NCBI RefSeq assembly: GCF_014673495.1
Contig: NZ_CP051006.1
Location: forward strand, 6,661,501-6,725,500
DNA: 64,000 bases
Direction of reading: 5' to 3'
DNA from: Streptomyces griseofuscus
GTDB lineage: Bacteria; Actinomycetota; Actinomycetes; Streptomycetales; Streptomycetaceae
The position numbers were made by a program, and so were the translations under genes. Under the pieces are notes generated by a model that saw only the letters and a program-made list of their open reading frames with translations, was not told the origin of the DNA and searched no databases. Shown piece after piece: positions 34,343-42,492 of the stretch (position 1 is its first letter; every line of letters begins with the position of its first letter).

Positions 34343-35935
34343 GTGGACGTGAGCGGCGCGAGCGGGCAGCCGCGGTCCGGCGACGATCAGCCGACCGACC
34401 ACCCCGCAGTCCCAACGCCCCCGCCGCCGGCCGCCGAGGCCCCGGCACCGACGGAAGACGGCCCCGGCACGGACACCGCCGCCACCCCCGCCTCGAATAC
34501 CCCCGGTCCCGAAGCCGCCCGCGCCGAGGAACCCGAGGACGAGACACCCGACACCACCGGGGCGACCGCGCCAAAAACCAAGACACACGAGACCGGCGCG
34601 GACGAGGCCGGGGCGGACAAGGCCGGGGCGGACAAGGCCGCAGCCGACGGGGCCAAGACCCCCGAGAGCGCCCCTGACACCGCCGCCGGCACCCACGAAA
34701 CCCACCGCACCCTCGCCCACACCGAACCCCCCACCGGCCCCGCCCCCGGCATGGCCAAGGGCGAACCCCCGCGGCCCCCCAAGGAACCCGGCGGCGGCAT
34801 CCTCATGGGGCGCCCCTTCGGCGTGCCCGTGTACGTCGCGCCGAGCTGGTTCCTCGTCGCCGCCCTGATCACCTGGGTGTTCGGCGGACAGCTCGACCGG
34901 GTACTGCCCGAACTGGGCGCCGCCCGCTACCTCGTATCGCTGTTCTTCGCGGTCGCCTTCTACGCCTCCGTACTCGTCCACGAGCTCGCCCACACCGTCG
35001 CCGCGATCCGCTTCAAGCTCCCCGTCCGCCGCATCCAGCTCCAGTTCTTCGGCGGCGTCTCCGAGATCGAGAAGGAAGCCGAGACACCCGGCCGGGAATT
35101 CGTCCTGGCCTTCGTCGGCCCACTGCTCTCCCTCGTCCTCGCCGGACTCTTCTATCTCGCCATGAAGCCCGTGCAGCCCGGCACCGTCCCCGGCGTCCTC
35201 CTCGCCGGCCTCATGGTCTCCAACCTCATCGTGGCCGCCTTCAACCTGCTCCCCGGCCTGCCCCTCGACGGCGGCCGGATGCTCCGCGCCATCGTCTGGA
35301 AGATCACCGGCAAACCCATGAGCGGCACCGTCGCCGCCGCCTGGGTCGGCCGCGCCCTCGCCGTCGCCGTCCTCGTCGGACTGCCCCTGCTCAACTCCTC
35401 CGGCGGCCTCGGCGGCGGCACCGAGGAATCCGGCGGCATGAACACCGTCACCGACGCCCTGCTCGCCGCCATCCTCGCCGCGATCATCTGGACCGGCGCC
35501 GGCAACAGCCTGCGCATGGCCAGGCTCCGCGAACACCTCCCCGAACTACGCGCCCGCACCCTCACCCGCCGCGCCGTACCCGTCGAGACCGACACCCCCC
35601 TCTCCGAGGCCCTGCGCCGCGCCAACGCCGCCGGCGCCCGCGCCCTCGTCGTCGTCGACGCCGACGGCCACCCCCTCTCCCTGGTCCGCGAGTCCGCCAT
35701 CGTCGGCGTACCCGAACACCGCCGCCCCTGGGTCCCCGTCAGCGGCCTCGCCCAGGACCTCACCGACGACATGCGCGTCTCCGCCGAGCTGTCCGGCGAA
35801 GAACTCCTCGACGCCCTGCGAGCCGCCCCCGCCACCGAATACCTCGTGGTCGAGACCACCGGCGAGATCTACGGCGTCCTCTCCGCCGCCGACGTGGAAC
35901 GCGCCTTCGTCAAGGCCATGGCCCGCCCCAGCTAG
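34343..35935 (+). CDS. Site-2 protease family protein with CBS domains
   Basis: A 530-residue integral membrane protein. Residues 1-150 are a hydrophilic Pro/Ala/Glu-rich tail with ADKAGADKA-like repeats. The M50 core follows: VLVHELAHTVAAIRF contains HExxH (about residue 214), and LPGLPLDGGRMLRAIVW has the third metal ligand Asp. About six membrane helices are present, then two CBS-like modules (from about 400; TDTPLSEALRRANAAGARALVVVD). It cleaves membrane-embedded substrates, perhaps under nucleotide control. The GTG at 34343 has GAGGGG at 34332-34337. It is divergent from the nuclease gene. Confidence 0.87.
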   Translation: MDVSGASGQPRSGDDQPTDHPAVPTPPPPAAEAPAPTEDGPGTDTAATPASNTPGPEAARAEEPEDETPDTTGATAPKTKTHETGADEAGADKAGADKAAADGAKTPESAPDTAAGTHETHRTLAHTEPPTGPAPGMAKGEPPRPPKEPGGGILMGRPFGVPVYVAPSWFLVAALITWVFGGQLDRVLPELGAARYLVSLFFAVAFYASVLVHELAHTVAAIRFKLPVRRIQLQFFGGVSEIEKEAETPGREFVLAFVGPLLSLVLAGLFYLAMKPVQPGTVPGVLLAGLMVSNLIVAAFNLLPGLPLDGGRMLRAIVWKITGKPMSGTVAAAWVGRALAVAVLVGLPLLNSSGGLGGGTEESGGMNTVTDALLAAILAAIIWTGAGNSLRMARLREHLPELRARTLTRRAVPVETDTPLSEALRRANAAGARALVVVDADGHPLSLVRESAIVGVPEHRRPWVPVSGLAQDLTDDMRVSAELSGEELLDALRAAPATEYLVVETTGEIYGVLSAADVERAFVKAMARPS

Positions 35936-35973
35936 TGGTCGGCGGCCCGCCCCGCTGCCGGTAGTCTGGTCAC

Positions 35974-36876
35974 ATGTCCGAACCGACCGGTGCCGCCCGC
36001 AGGCGCGGGCCCTTCAAGGTCGGGGACCAGGTACAGCTGACCGACCCCAAGGGCCGCCACTACACGTTCACGCTCGAAGCCGGAAAGAACTTCCACACCC
36101 ACAAGGGTTCCTTCCCGCACGACGAACTGATCGGTGCTCCCGAGGGCAGCGTTGTCCGCACCACCGGCAACGTGGCCTACCTCGCGCTGCGCCCCCTGCT
36201 CCCCGACTACGTCCTGTCCATGCCCCGCGGGGCAGCCGTCGTCTACCCGAAGGACGCGGGGCAGATCCTCGCCTTCGCCGACATCTTCCCCGGCGCCCGC
36301 GTCGTGGAGGCCGGCGTCGGCTCCGGCTCCCTCAGCAGCTTCCTGCTGCGAGCCATCGGCGACCAGGGCATGCTGCACTCCTACGAGCGCCGCGACGACT
36401 TCGCCGACATCGCACGGCAGAACGTCGAGCGCTACTTCGGCGGCCCCCACCCCGCCTGGCAGCTCACCGTCGGCGACCTCCAGGACAACCTGTCCGACAC
36501 CGACGTCGACCGTGTCATCCTCGACATGCTCGCCCCCTGGGAATGCCTGGAAGCCGTCTCCAAGGCACTCGTCCCCGGCGGCATCGTGTGCTGCTACGTG
36601 GCCACCACCACCCAGCTCGCGCGCACCGTGGAATCCATCCGCGAGATCGGCTGCTTCAACGAGCCGACCGCCTGGGAGACCATGATCCGCAACTGGCACA
36701 TCGAAGGCCTCGCCGTCCGCCCCGACCACCGCATGATCGGCCACACCGGCTTCCTGCTCACCGCCCGCCGCCTCGCCGACGGCGTCGAGCCGCCGATGCG
36801 CCGCCGCCGCCCCGCCAAGGGCGCCTACGGCGAGGACTACGCGGGACCCAACGCCGACGGCGGCACCGGCCGCTGA
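35974..36876 (+). CDS. trmI: tRNA (adenine-58-N1)-methyltransferase
   Basis: A 300-residue SAM-dependent methyltransferase that makes m1A58 in the T-loop of tRNAs. It has a small N-terminal beta domain, RTTGNVAYLALRPLLPDYVLSMPRGAAVVYPKDAG, the SAM motif VVEAGVGSGSLSSFLL (about residue 111), SYERRDDFADIA and DVDRVILDMLAPWE. The ATG at 35974 follows TAGTCT (35962-35967) by 6 nt and has no Shine-Dalgarno, so the message is probably leaderless, despite the M50 gene ending only 38 nt upstream. A 22-bp hairpin terminator follows. Confidence 0.93.
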   Translation: MSEPTGAARRRGPFKVGDQVQLTDPKGRHYTFTLEAGKNFHTHKGSFPHDELIGAPEGSVVRTTGNVAYLALRPLLPDYVLSMPRGAAVVYPKDAGQILAFADIFPGARVVEAGVGSGSLSSFLLRAIGDQGMLHSYERRDDFADIARQNVERYFGGPHPAWQLTVGDLQDNLSDTDVDRVILDMLAPWECLEAVSKALVPGGIVCCYVATTTQLARTVESIREIGCFNEPTAWETMIRNWHIEGLAVRPDHRMIGHTGFLLTARRLADGVEPPMRRRRPAKGAYGEDYAGPNADGGTGR

Positions 36877-36901
36877 GCCACCCGCACCCGGCACACCGAC
36901 A

Positions 36902-36953
36902 GGGCGCCGTGGCCGAGTTCCCCGACCGACCGGGGAACTCGGCCACGGCGCCC
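36902..36953 (+). terminator. Very long perfect hairpin after trmI
   Basis: A 22-bp perfect stem joins 36902-36923 to 36932-36953 around an 8-nt loop. It is among the longest uninterrupted stems in the window and should end trmI transcription. Confidence 0.85.
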
Positions 36954-37111
36954 ACTCGTTGACACGGCACCATGCCCCCGGAAAACCGGTGACCCGCCCC
37001 CAGCGGGCCCACCACCACCGGGAATCCCGACCCCGCCGTTCCCACGCCCTGTGACGTGTGGCACCATGCAGGCCACACCCCCCGGCACAGCCCTCACAGG
37101 AGACACTCCTC

Positions 37112-37696
37112 GTGCAGCAATCCGCCGTTCCGGAGCTCGCTCACACCCACACCCGCCCCATCCACTGGCTCGCCACAGCCACCGCCGTGGCCGGCGTCGT
37201 GGCGCTCTCCTCCCTCGTCCACCCCGGATCGGCCACCGCCGCCCAGCCCACCACGGGCACCAAAGCGGCCCCCGCCCCCGGCACCGCTGTCGCACCCCCC
37301 GGCACCACCGGCGTCACCTTCCCGCTCGACTGCGGACCCGAGAAGGCCATCGTCGTCAAAAAGGCCACCGGCGACCTCGACGGCGACGGCCGGCCCGAAA
37401 CCGCCGCCGTCGTCCACTGCGACAGCGCCATGGGCACCCCACCCGACGGCGTCTACGTCCTCACCCGCGCCGCCGACGGCCACACCCCCCGCGTCGTCGC
37501 CACCCTCGTCGCCCCCAAGGACCGGCTCACCGTCACCGACTTCGCCATCCACACCGGCACCGTCAGCGCCACCCTGCTCGGCTACTCCTCCGACGCCGTA
37601 CCCCGCTGCTGCCCGGACACGAAAACCCCGGCCGCATGGCACTGGAACGGCATAGCCTTCCTGCGCACCACCCCGGCCGGGGCCCACAGCGTCTGA
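37112..37696 (+). CDS. Secreted protein with a calcium-binding-like repeat
   Basis: A 194-residue protein has an N-terminal signal region (HWLATATAVAGVVALSSLV, cleaved near SATAAQ) and an exported domain of about 130 residues. GDLDGDGRPETAAVVHC resembles the FG-GAP/VCBS calcium loop. Four cysteines (DCGPEK, VHCDS, and adjacent CC in VPRCCPD) could form two disulfides. No enzyme motif is seen. The GTG at 37112 is chosen because CAGGAGA lies at 37097-37103; the frame extends upstream to 37058 without support. It converges with the ferredoxin gene. Confidence 0.7.
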   Translation: MQQSAVPELAHTHTRPIHWLATATAVAGVVALSSLVHPGSATAAQPTTGTKAAPAPGTAVAPPGTTGVTFPLDCGPEKAIVVKKATGDLDGDGRPETAAVVHCDSAMGTPPDGVYVLTRAADGHTPRVVATLVAPKDRLTVTDFAIHTGTVSATLLGYSSDAVPRCCPDTKTPAAWHWNGIAFLRTTPAGAHSV

Positions 37697-37724
37697 ACGA
37701 CGCCCCACGTCCGAAAAACGCGGC

Positions 37725-38021
37725 TCAATCCGCGTCCGGACCATAAACCTCCACCCTGTCCAAAACCCTGCGCACATGGATGCACTCACCAGGACACTCC
37801 CTGGCCGAATCCACCACATCCGTGAGCAACGGCAACGGCACCGGCGTCACCGCCCCCGCCTCCTGAAGCAGCTCGTCGTCCGCGCCCTTCACATAGGCCA
37901 GACCGTCGATGTCCAGCTCGAACACCTCCGGGGCGTACTGGACACAGATCCCGTCGCCAGTACACAGGTCCTGGTCGATCCACACCTCCAGCGCCTCACC
38001 GGCCGGGGCCTCCTGCTGCAC
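37725..38021 (-). CDS. [3Fe-4S]/[4Fe-4S]-type small ferredoxin
   Basis: A 98-residue ferredoxin with the cluster cysteines in LCTGDGICVQYAPEVF (C-x5-C) and the C-terminal ECPGECI. Such single-cluster ferredoxins pass electrons to P450s and other oxidoreductases. The start is uncertain: the GTG at 38021 has AGGAG 8 nt upstream and is preferred; the ATG at 38039 would add six residues (MSGEVT) but has a poorly spaced ribosome site. A longer in-frame extension exists and is rejected. It is divergent from arc, with about 500 bp between. Confidence 0.85.
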   Translation of the reverse strand: MQQEAPAGEALEVWIDQDLCTGDGICVQYAPEVFELDIDGLAYVKGADDELLQEAGAVTPVPLPLLTDVVDSARECPGECIHVRRVLDRVEVYGPDAD

Positions 38022-38039
38022 GGTCACCTCTCCTGACAT

Positions 38040-38547
38040 CGGTACGCCGCACCCCCCGCACGGCACACACCGACCGGGACCACACCAGCGGCAGTCGAAC
38101 ACGCCCGACCCTACCCCCGCCCCCGGAACCGGCCACCTCCGGCCACCAACGGGTTTCCACCGCCACCGGCTCGGGTACGAGCGCTCGACCAGAAACAGGA
38201 CGCCCCACACCCCCGGACGCACACTTCCAGCCACACCCACCATGACACCGCCAGGCCACACCGTCGCTCTACGTGATGACCGTACGAGCGCCCCCCGGCC
38301 TGCCCAAGAACCCGCCCACCCGGCCCGGAGCCGACAACTCCGGCCACTCCCGAAGGGATTCGACCACGCCAACCAAGGAACAAGCCGCTTCCCCATCACG
38401 TTGAGTGGGTATCCACTCCGTGCGAGGGAGTGCGCACCGGGTGACCGACGACACACCTTGACAGTCATTGTGATCTAGGGGTTTCAATCGACACCCACCC
38501 AGGTAGGGTCTGGAAGCGTCCAGCTCCCCTTGGAGGAGGTGAGGACC
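38040..38547. promoter_or_regulatory. Divergent ferredoxin / arc regulatory region
   Basis: No gene was found here. Notable elements are GAGTGG-GTAT-CCACTC (38403-38418), a perfect 6-bp dyad; TTGACA at 38458-38463; and GTAGGGTCTG at 38503-38512, shared with the pup upstream region. GGAGGAGG at 38532-38539 is the ribosome site for arc. The ferredoxin-proximal 200 bp is C-rich on the plus strand and featureless. Confidence 0.5.
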
Positions 38548-40314
38548 GTGGCAGCCCACGACGACGACATGAACCGCGGCATCCGCCCGGGACGCGGGTC
38601 CGACGACCCGGCCGGGCAGATCGCCTACCTTGAGCAGGAGATCGCCGTCCTGCGACGCAAGCTCGCCGACTCTCCGCGACACACGAGGATTCTCGAAGAG
38701 CGGATCGTCGAGTTGCAGACCAACCTGGCCGGCGTGTCCGCCCAGAACGAACGACTGGCCAACACCCTCCGCGAGGCCCGCGACCAGATCGTGGCCCTCA
38801 AGGAAGAAGTCGACCGGCTCGCCCAGCCGCCGGCCGGCTTCGGAGTCTTCCTGCAAGCCAACGAGGACGGCACCGCCGACATCTTCACCGGCGGCCGCAA
38901 ACTCCGGGTGAACGTCAGCCCCAGCGTCGACCTCGACGACATGCGGCGCGGCCAGGAAGTCATGCTCAACGAAGCGCTCAACGTGGTCGAGGCCATGGCG
39001 TACGAGCGCGTCGGTGACATCGTCACCCTCAAGGAGATCCTCGAGGACGGCGAACGCGCCCTCGTCCTCGGACACACCGACGAAGAACGAGTGGTCCGCC
39101 TCGCCGAACCCCTCCTCGACGTCACCATCCGACCCGGCGACGCCCTCCTGCTCGAACCCCGCTCCGGATACGTCTACGAAGTCGTCCCCAAGAGCGAGGT
39201 CGAGGAACTCGTCCTCGAAGAAGTCCCCGACATCGGCTACGAAGCCATCGGCGGTCTCGGCAACCAGATCGAAGCCATCCGCGACGCCGTCGAGCTTCCC
39301 TACCTCTACCCCGACCTCTTCAAGGAGCACGAGCTGCGCCCGCCCAAGGGCGTCCTGCTCTACGGCCCCCCCGGCTGCGGCAAGACACTCATCGCCAAGG
39401 CCGTCGCCAACTCCCTCGCCAAGAAGGTCGCCGAAGTCACCGGCCAGGCCGCCGGCAAGAGCTTCTTCCTCAACATCAAGGGCCCCGAGCTCCTCAACAA
39501 GTACGTCGGCGAAACCGAACGCCAGATCCGCCTCGTCTTCCAGCGAGCCCGCGAGAAGGCCAGCGAAGGAACCCCCGTCATCGTCTTCTTCGACGAGATG
39601 GAATCCCTCTTCCGCACCCGCGGCTCCGGCGTCAGCTCCGACGTCGAGAACACCATCGTCCCCCAGCTCCTCGCCGAGATCGACGGCGTCGAAGGCCTCC
39701 AGAACGTGGTCGTCATCGGCGCGTCCAACCGCGAGGACATGATCGACCCCGCCATCCTGCGCCCCGGCCGCCTGGACGTGAAGATCAAGATCGAACGTCC
39801 CGACGCCGAGGCCGCCAAGGACATCTTCGGCAAGTACCTCACCGAGCGACTCCCGCTCCACACGGACGACCTCGGCGAACACAGCGGCGACAAGAACGCC
39901 ACGGTCCAAGCCATGATCCAGACCGCGGTCGAGCAGATGTACGCCGAATCCGAGGAAAACCGCTTCCTGGAAGTCACCTACGCCAACGGAGACAAGGAAG
40001 TCCTCTACTTCAAGGACTTCAACTCCGGCGCCATGATCGAGAACATCGTCGGCCGCGCCAAGAAAATGGCGATCAAGGACTTCCTCGAAAAGAGCCAGAA
40101 GGGCCTCCGCGTCTCCCACCTCCTCCAAGCCTGCGTGGACGAGTTCAAGGAGAACGAAGACCTGCCCAACACCACCAATCCCGACGACTGGGCCCGCATC
40201 TCCGGAAAGAAGGGCGAACGGATCGTCTACATCCGCACCCTCATCACCGGAAAGCAGGGCGCGGACACCGGACGCTCCATCGACACGGTGGCCAACACCG
40301 GTCAGTACCTGTAA
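38548..40314 (+). CDS. arc: AAA ATPase ARC (Mpa), proteasome-activating unfoldase
   Basis: A 588-residue hexameric ATPase that recognises pupylated proteins and feeds them into the 20S proteasome. An N-terminal coiled coil (about residues 22-95, heptads such as LEQEIAVLRRKL and LEERIVELQTNL) binds Pup; two OB domains follow; the AAA module has Walker A GPPGCGKT (about 275), Walker B VIVFFDEMESLF and the sensor/Arg-finger stretch RPGRLD. The C-terminus GQYL is the docking motif that opens the proteasome gate. The GTG at 38548 follows a strong GGAGGAGG. A U-tract terminator follows, so dop is transcribed separately. Confidence 0.97.
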   Translation: MAAHDDDMNRGIRPGRGSDDPAGQIAYLEQEIAVLRRKLADSPRHTRILEERIVELQTNLAGVSAQNERLANTLREARDQIVALKEEVDRLAQPPAGFGVFLQANEDGTADIFTGGRKLRVNVSPSVDLDDMRRGQEVMLNEALNVVEAMAYERVGDIVTLKEILEDGERALVLGHTDEERVVRLAEPLLDVTIRPGDALLLEPRSGYVYEVVPKSEVEELVLEEVPDIGYEAIGGLGNQIEAIRDAVELPYLYPDLFKEHELRPPKGVLLYGPPGCGKTLIAKAVANSLAKKVAEVTGQAAGKSFFLNIKGPELLNKYVGETERQIRLVFQRAREKASEGTPVIVFFDEMESLFRTRGSGVSSDVENTIVPQLLAEIDGVEGLQNVVVIGASNREDMIDPAILRPGRLDVKIKIERPDAEAAKDIFGKYLTERLPLHTDDLGEHSGDKNATVQAMIQTAVEQMYAESEENRFLEVTYANGDKEVLYFKDFNSGAMIENIVGRAKKMAIKDFLEKSQKGLRVSHLLQACVDEFKENEDLPNTTNPDDWARISGKKGERIVYIRTLITGKQGADTGRSIDTVANTGQYL

Positions 40315-40322
40315 AAGCGGGG

Positions 40323-40366
40323 CGGCTGCGGGTGCCCACGACGGGTACCCGCAGCCGACTGTTTTT
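40323..40366 (+). terminator. Rho-independent terminator between arc and dop
   Basis: CGGCTGCGGGT (40323-40333) pairs with ACCCGCAGCCG (40347-40357), followed by ACTGTTTTT. This is one of the few hairpins in the window with a clear U-tract. Confidence 0.85.
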
Positions 40367-40546
40367 CTGGCCACGACCGGAGCAGGCAATGACGCAAATG
40401 ATCTCCCCACCAGCGCAAAGGCGTTCTAGGCTCTTTCCTACCGCCGAGTCGCGCAGTGCGGGCACGGGCACCGCACACGCACCGGAGCGCCAGCGGTACG
40501 TGAGCGGCACCCATCACCGAGGGCGCCGCCGGGCAAGGAGGGCCGC

Positions 40547-42058
40547 ATGACCGTACGGCGAGTAATGGGCATCGAGACGGAGTACGGCATCTCCGTCCCC
40601 GGCCACCCCAACGCCAATGCCATGCTCACCTCGTCCCAAATCGTCAACGCCTACGCGGCGGCGATGCACCGGGCCCGCCGGGCCCGCTGGGACTTCGAGG
40701 AGGAGAACCCGCTGCGCGACGCGCGAGGCTTCGACCTCGCCCGGGAGACCGCCGACGCCAGCCAGCTCACCGACGAGGACATCGGCCTGGCCAACGTGAT
40801 CCTCACCAACGGCGCGCGACTCTACGTCGACCACGCCCACCCCGAATACAGCGCCCCCGAGGTCACCAACCCCCGCGACGCCGTCCTGTGGGACAAGGCA
40901 GGCGAACGCATCATGGCCGAGGCCGCCGAACGAGCCGCCCAGCTCCCCGGCGCCCAGCCCATCCACCTCTACAAGAACAACACCGACAACAAGGGCGCCT
41001 CCTACGGCACCCACGAGAACTACCTCATGCGGCGCGAGACCCCGTTCTCGGACATCGTGCGCCATCTGACGCCCTTCTTCGTCTCCCGCCAGGTCTTCGC
41101 CGGCGCCGGCCGCGTCGGCATCGGCCAGGACGGCCACGAACACGGCTTCCAGCTCAGCCAGCGCGCCGACTACTTCGAGGTCGAGGTCGGACTGGAGACC
41201 ACCCTCAAGCGCCCCATCATCAACACCCGCGACGAACCTCACGCGGACGCCGAGAAGTACCGCCGCCTGCATGTGATCATCGGCGACGCCAACCTCTCGG
41301 AGATCTCCACCTACCTCAAACTCGGCACCACCTCCCTCGTCCTCGCCATGATCGAGGACGGCTTCATCGCGGTCGACCTGGCCGTGGACCAGCCGGTCCG
41401 CACCCTCCACCAGGTCTCCCACGACCCCGGCCTCAAGCACCTGGTCACCCTCCGCAGCGGCCGCACACTCACCGCCGTACAACTCCAGATGGAGTACTAC
41501 GAGCTGGCCCGCAAATACGTCGAGGAACGCCACGGAGCCGACGCCGACGACCAGACCAAGGACATCCTCAGCCGCTGGGAGGACACCCTCACCCGGCTGG
41601 AGAACGACCCCATGAGCCTCGCCGGCGAACTGGACTGGGTCGCCAAGCGCGAACTGATGGAGGGCTACCGCAACCGCGACGGACTCGACTGGGACGCCGC
41701 CCGGCTCCACCTGGTCGACCTCCAGTACGCCGACGTACGGCCCGAGAAGGGCCTGTACAACCGCCTGGTGGCCCGGGGCCGGATGAAGCGGCTGCTGGAC
41801 GAGTCCGAGGTCGAGCGGGCGCGCACCAAGCCGCCGGAGGACACCCGGGCGTACTTCCGCGGCCGCTGCCTGGAGCAGTACGCCGACGACGTCGCCGCGG
41901 CCAGCTGGGACTCGGTCATCTTCGACCTCCCCGGGCGGGACTCCCTCCAGCGTGTTCCAACCCTGGAACCGCTACGCGGAACGCGAAATCACGTCAAGGA
42001 GCTGCTGGACCGCTGCCGTACCGCGGAAGACCTGGTCAGGGTGCTTTCGGGCGGGTGA
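40547..42058 (+). CDS. dop: Pup deamidase/depupylase Dop
   Basis: A 503-residue enzyme of the glutamine-synthetase-like Pup-ligase fold. It begins VMGIETEYGIS (metal- and ATP-binding Glu) and contains RLYVDHAHPEYSAPE with the catalytic Asp, HLYKNNTDNKGASYGTHENY, RPIINTRDEPHADAEKYRRLH and a C-terminal domain. It removes Pup from targets and, where needed, deamidates Pup's terminal Gln. Here Pup ends in Glu, so depupylation is probably its main task. TAGGCT at 40427-40432 may be its -10. The gap to pup is 172 nt. Confidence 0.96.
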   Translation: MTVRRVMGIETEYGISVPGHPNANAMLTSSQIVNAYAAAMHRARRARWDFEEENPLRDARGFDLARETADASQLTDEDIGLANVILTNGARLYVDHAHPEYSAPEVTNPRDAVLWDKAGERIMAEAAERAAQLPGAQPIHLYKNNTDNKGASYGTHENYLMRRETPFSDIVRHLTPFFVSRQVFAGAGRVGIGQDGHEHGFQLSQRADYFEVEVGLETTLKRPIINTRDEPHADAEKYRRLHVIIGDANLSEISTYLKLGTTSLVLAMIEDGFIAVDLAVDQPVRTLHQVSHDPGLKHLVTLRSGRTLTAVQLQMEYYELARKYVEERHGADADDQTKDILSRWEDTLTRLENDPMSLAGELDWVAKRELMEGYRNRDGLDWDAARLHLVDLQYADVRPEKGLYNRLVARGRMKRLLDESEVERARTKPPEDTRAYFRGRCLEQYADDVAAASWDSVIFDLPGRDSLQRVPTLEPLRGTRNHVKELLDRCRTAEDLVRVLSGG

Positions 42059-42179
42059 GCGGGGCCAGGGGGGTACTCGGTGCGGTCCGTGACGGCGGGT
42101 GGAAATCCCGCCGCCCGGGAATCATCGAGATGGCCCCCGTACGTTGCATGAACTGCGGGGCCGATGTCGGACCCGGCTT

Positions 42180-42189
42180 GTAGGGTCTG
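42180..42189 (+). promoter_or_regulatory. Candidate -10 region of pup (GTAGGGTCTG)
   Basis: The 10-mer GTAGGGTCTG upstream of pup also occurs upstream of arc (38503-38512). TAGGGT fits an HrdB-type -10. It lies 42-51 nt before the pup ATG. No good -35 was found, so this is tentative. Confidence 0.4.
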
Positions 42190-42230
42190 ATCATCACCGA
42201 TCGGCAGGCTAACTGAGCGGGGTGAGGGTT

Positions 42231-42449
42231 ATGGCAACCAAGGACACCGGCGGCGGCCAGCAGAAGGCCACACGGTCCACCGAAGAGGTCGAGGAGCAGG
42301 CGCAGGACGCCCAGTCCTCCGAGGACCTCAAGGAACGACAGGAGAAGCTGTCGGACGACGTGGACTCCGTCCTGGACGAAATCGATGACGTACTTGAGGA
42401 GAACGCCGAGGACTTCGTGAGGTCCTTCGTGCAAAAAGGTGGAGAATAA
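42231..42449 (+). CDS. pup: Prokaryotic ubiquitin-like protein Pup
   Basis: A 72-residue intrinsically disordered tag with a Lys/Gln-rich N-terminus, the ARC-binding helical segment (SSEDLKERQEKLSDDVDSVL, DEIDDVLEENAEDFV) and the C-terminal FVQKGGE. PafA joins the side chain of the terminal Glu to target lysines. The last codons read GGT GGA GAA TAA, so the protein is made ready for ligation and needs no deamidation. The ATG at 42231 follows GCGGGGTGAGG. A stem-loop lies just after the stop, before the endonuclease gene. Confidence 0.97.
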   Translation: MATKDTGGGQQKATRSTEEVEEQAQDAQSSEDLKERQEKLSDDVDSVLDEIDDVLEENAEDFVRSFVQKGGE

Positions 42450-42460
42450 AGGCACACTGG

Positions 42461-42482
42461 TCACTTCACCTTCGAAGTGAAG
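42461..42482 (+). repeat. Small stem-loop between pup and endonuclease gene
   Basis: TCACTTC (42461-42467) can pair with GAAGTGA (42474-42480), or CTTCAC with GTGAAG one step further in. It could lower read-through from the abundant pup message into the downstream genes. Confidence 0.4.
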
Positions 42483-42492
42483 GTTACGGGGG

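Noticed and set aside
38042..38468. N-terminal extension of the ferredoxin with extra cysteines (CRWCGPGRC...)
   Set aside because: Strong AGGAG spacing supports the start at 38021, and the extension lacks the usual codon bias and family similarity.
40972..40989. Reverse-strand TTGTCGGTG within dop
   Set aside because: It comes from conserved Asn-Thr-Asp-Asn codons, and the TA is out of register by one base.
42130..42183. 17-codon frame MAPVRCMNCGADVGPGL between dop and pup
   Set aside because: A CxxC is tempting, but there is no ribosome site, and it overlaps the probable pup promoter.
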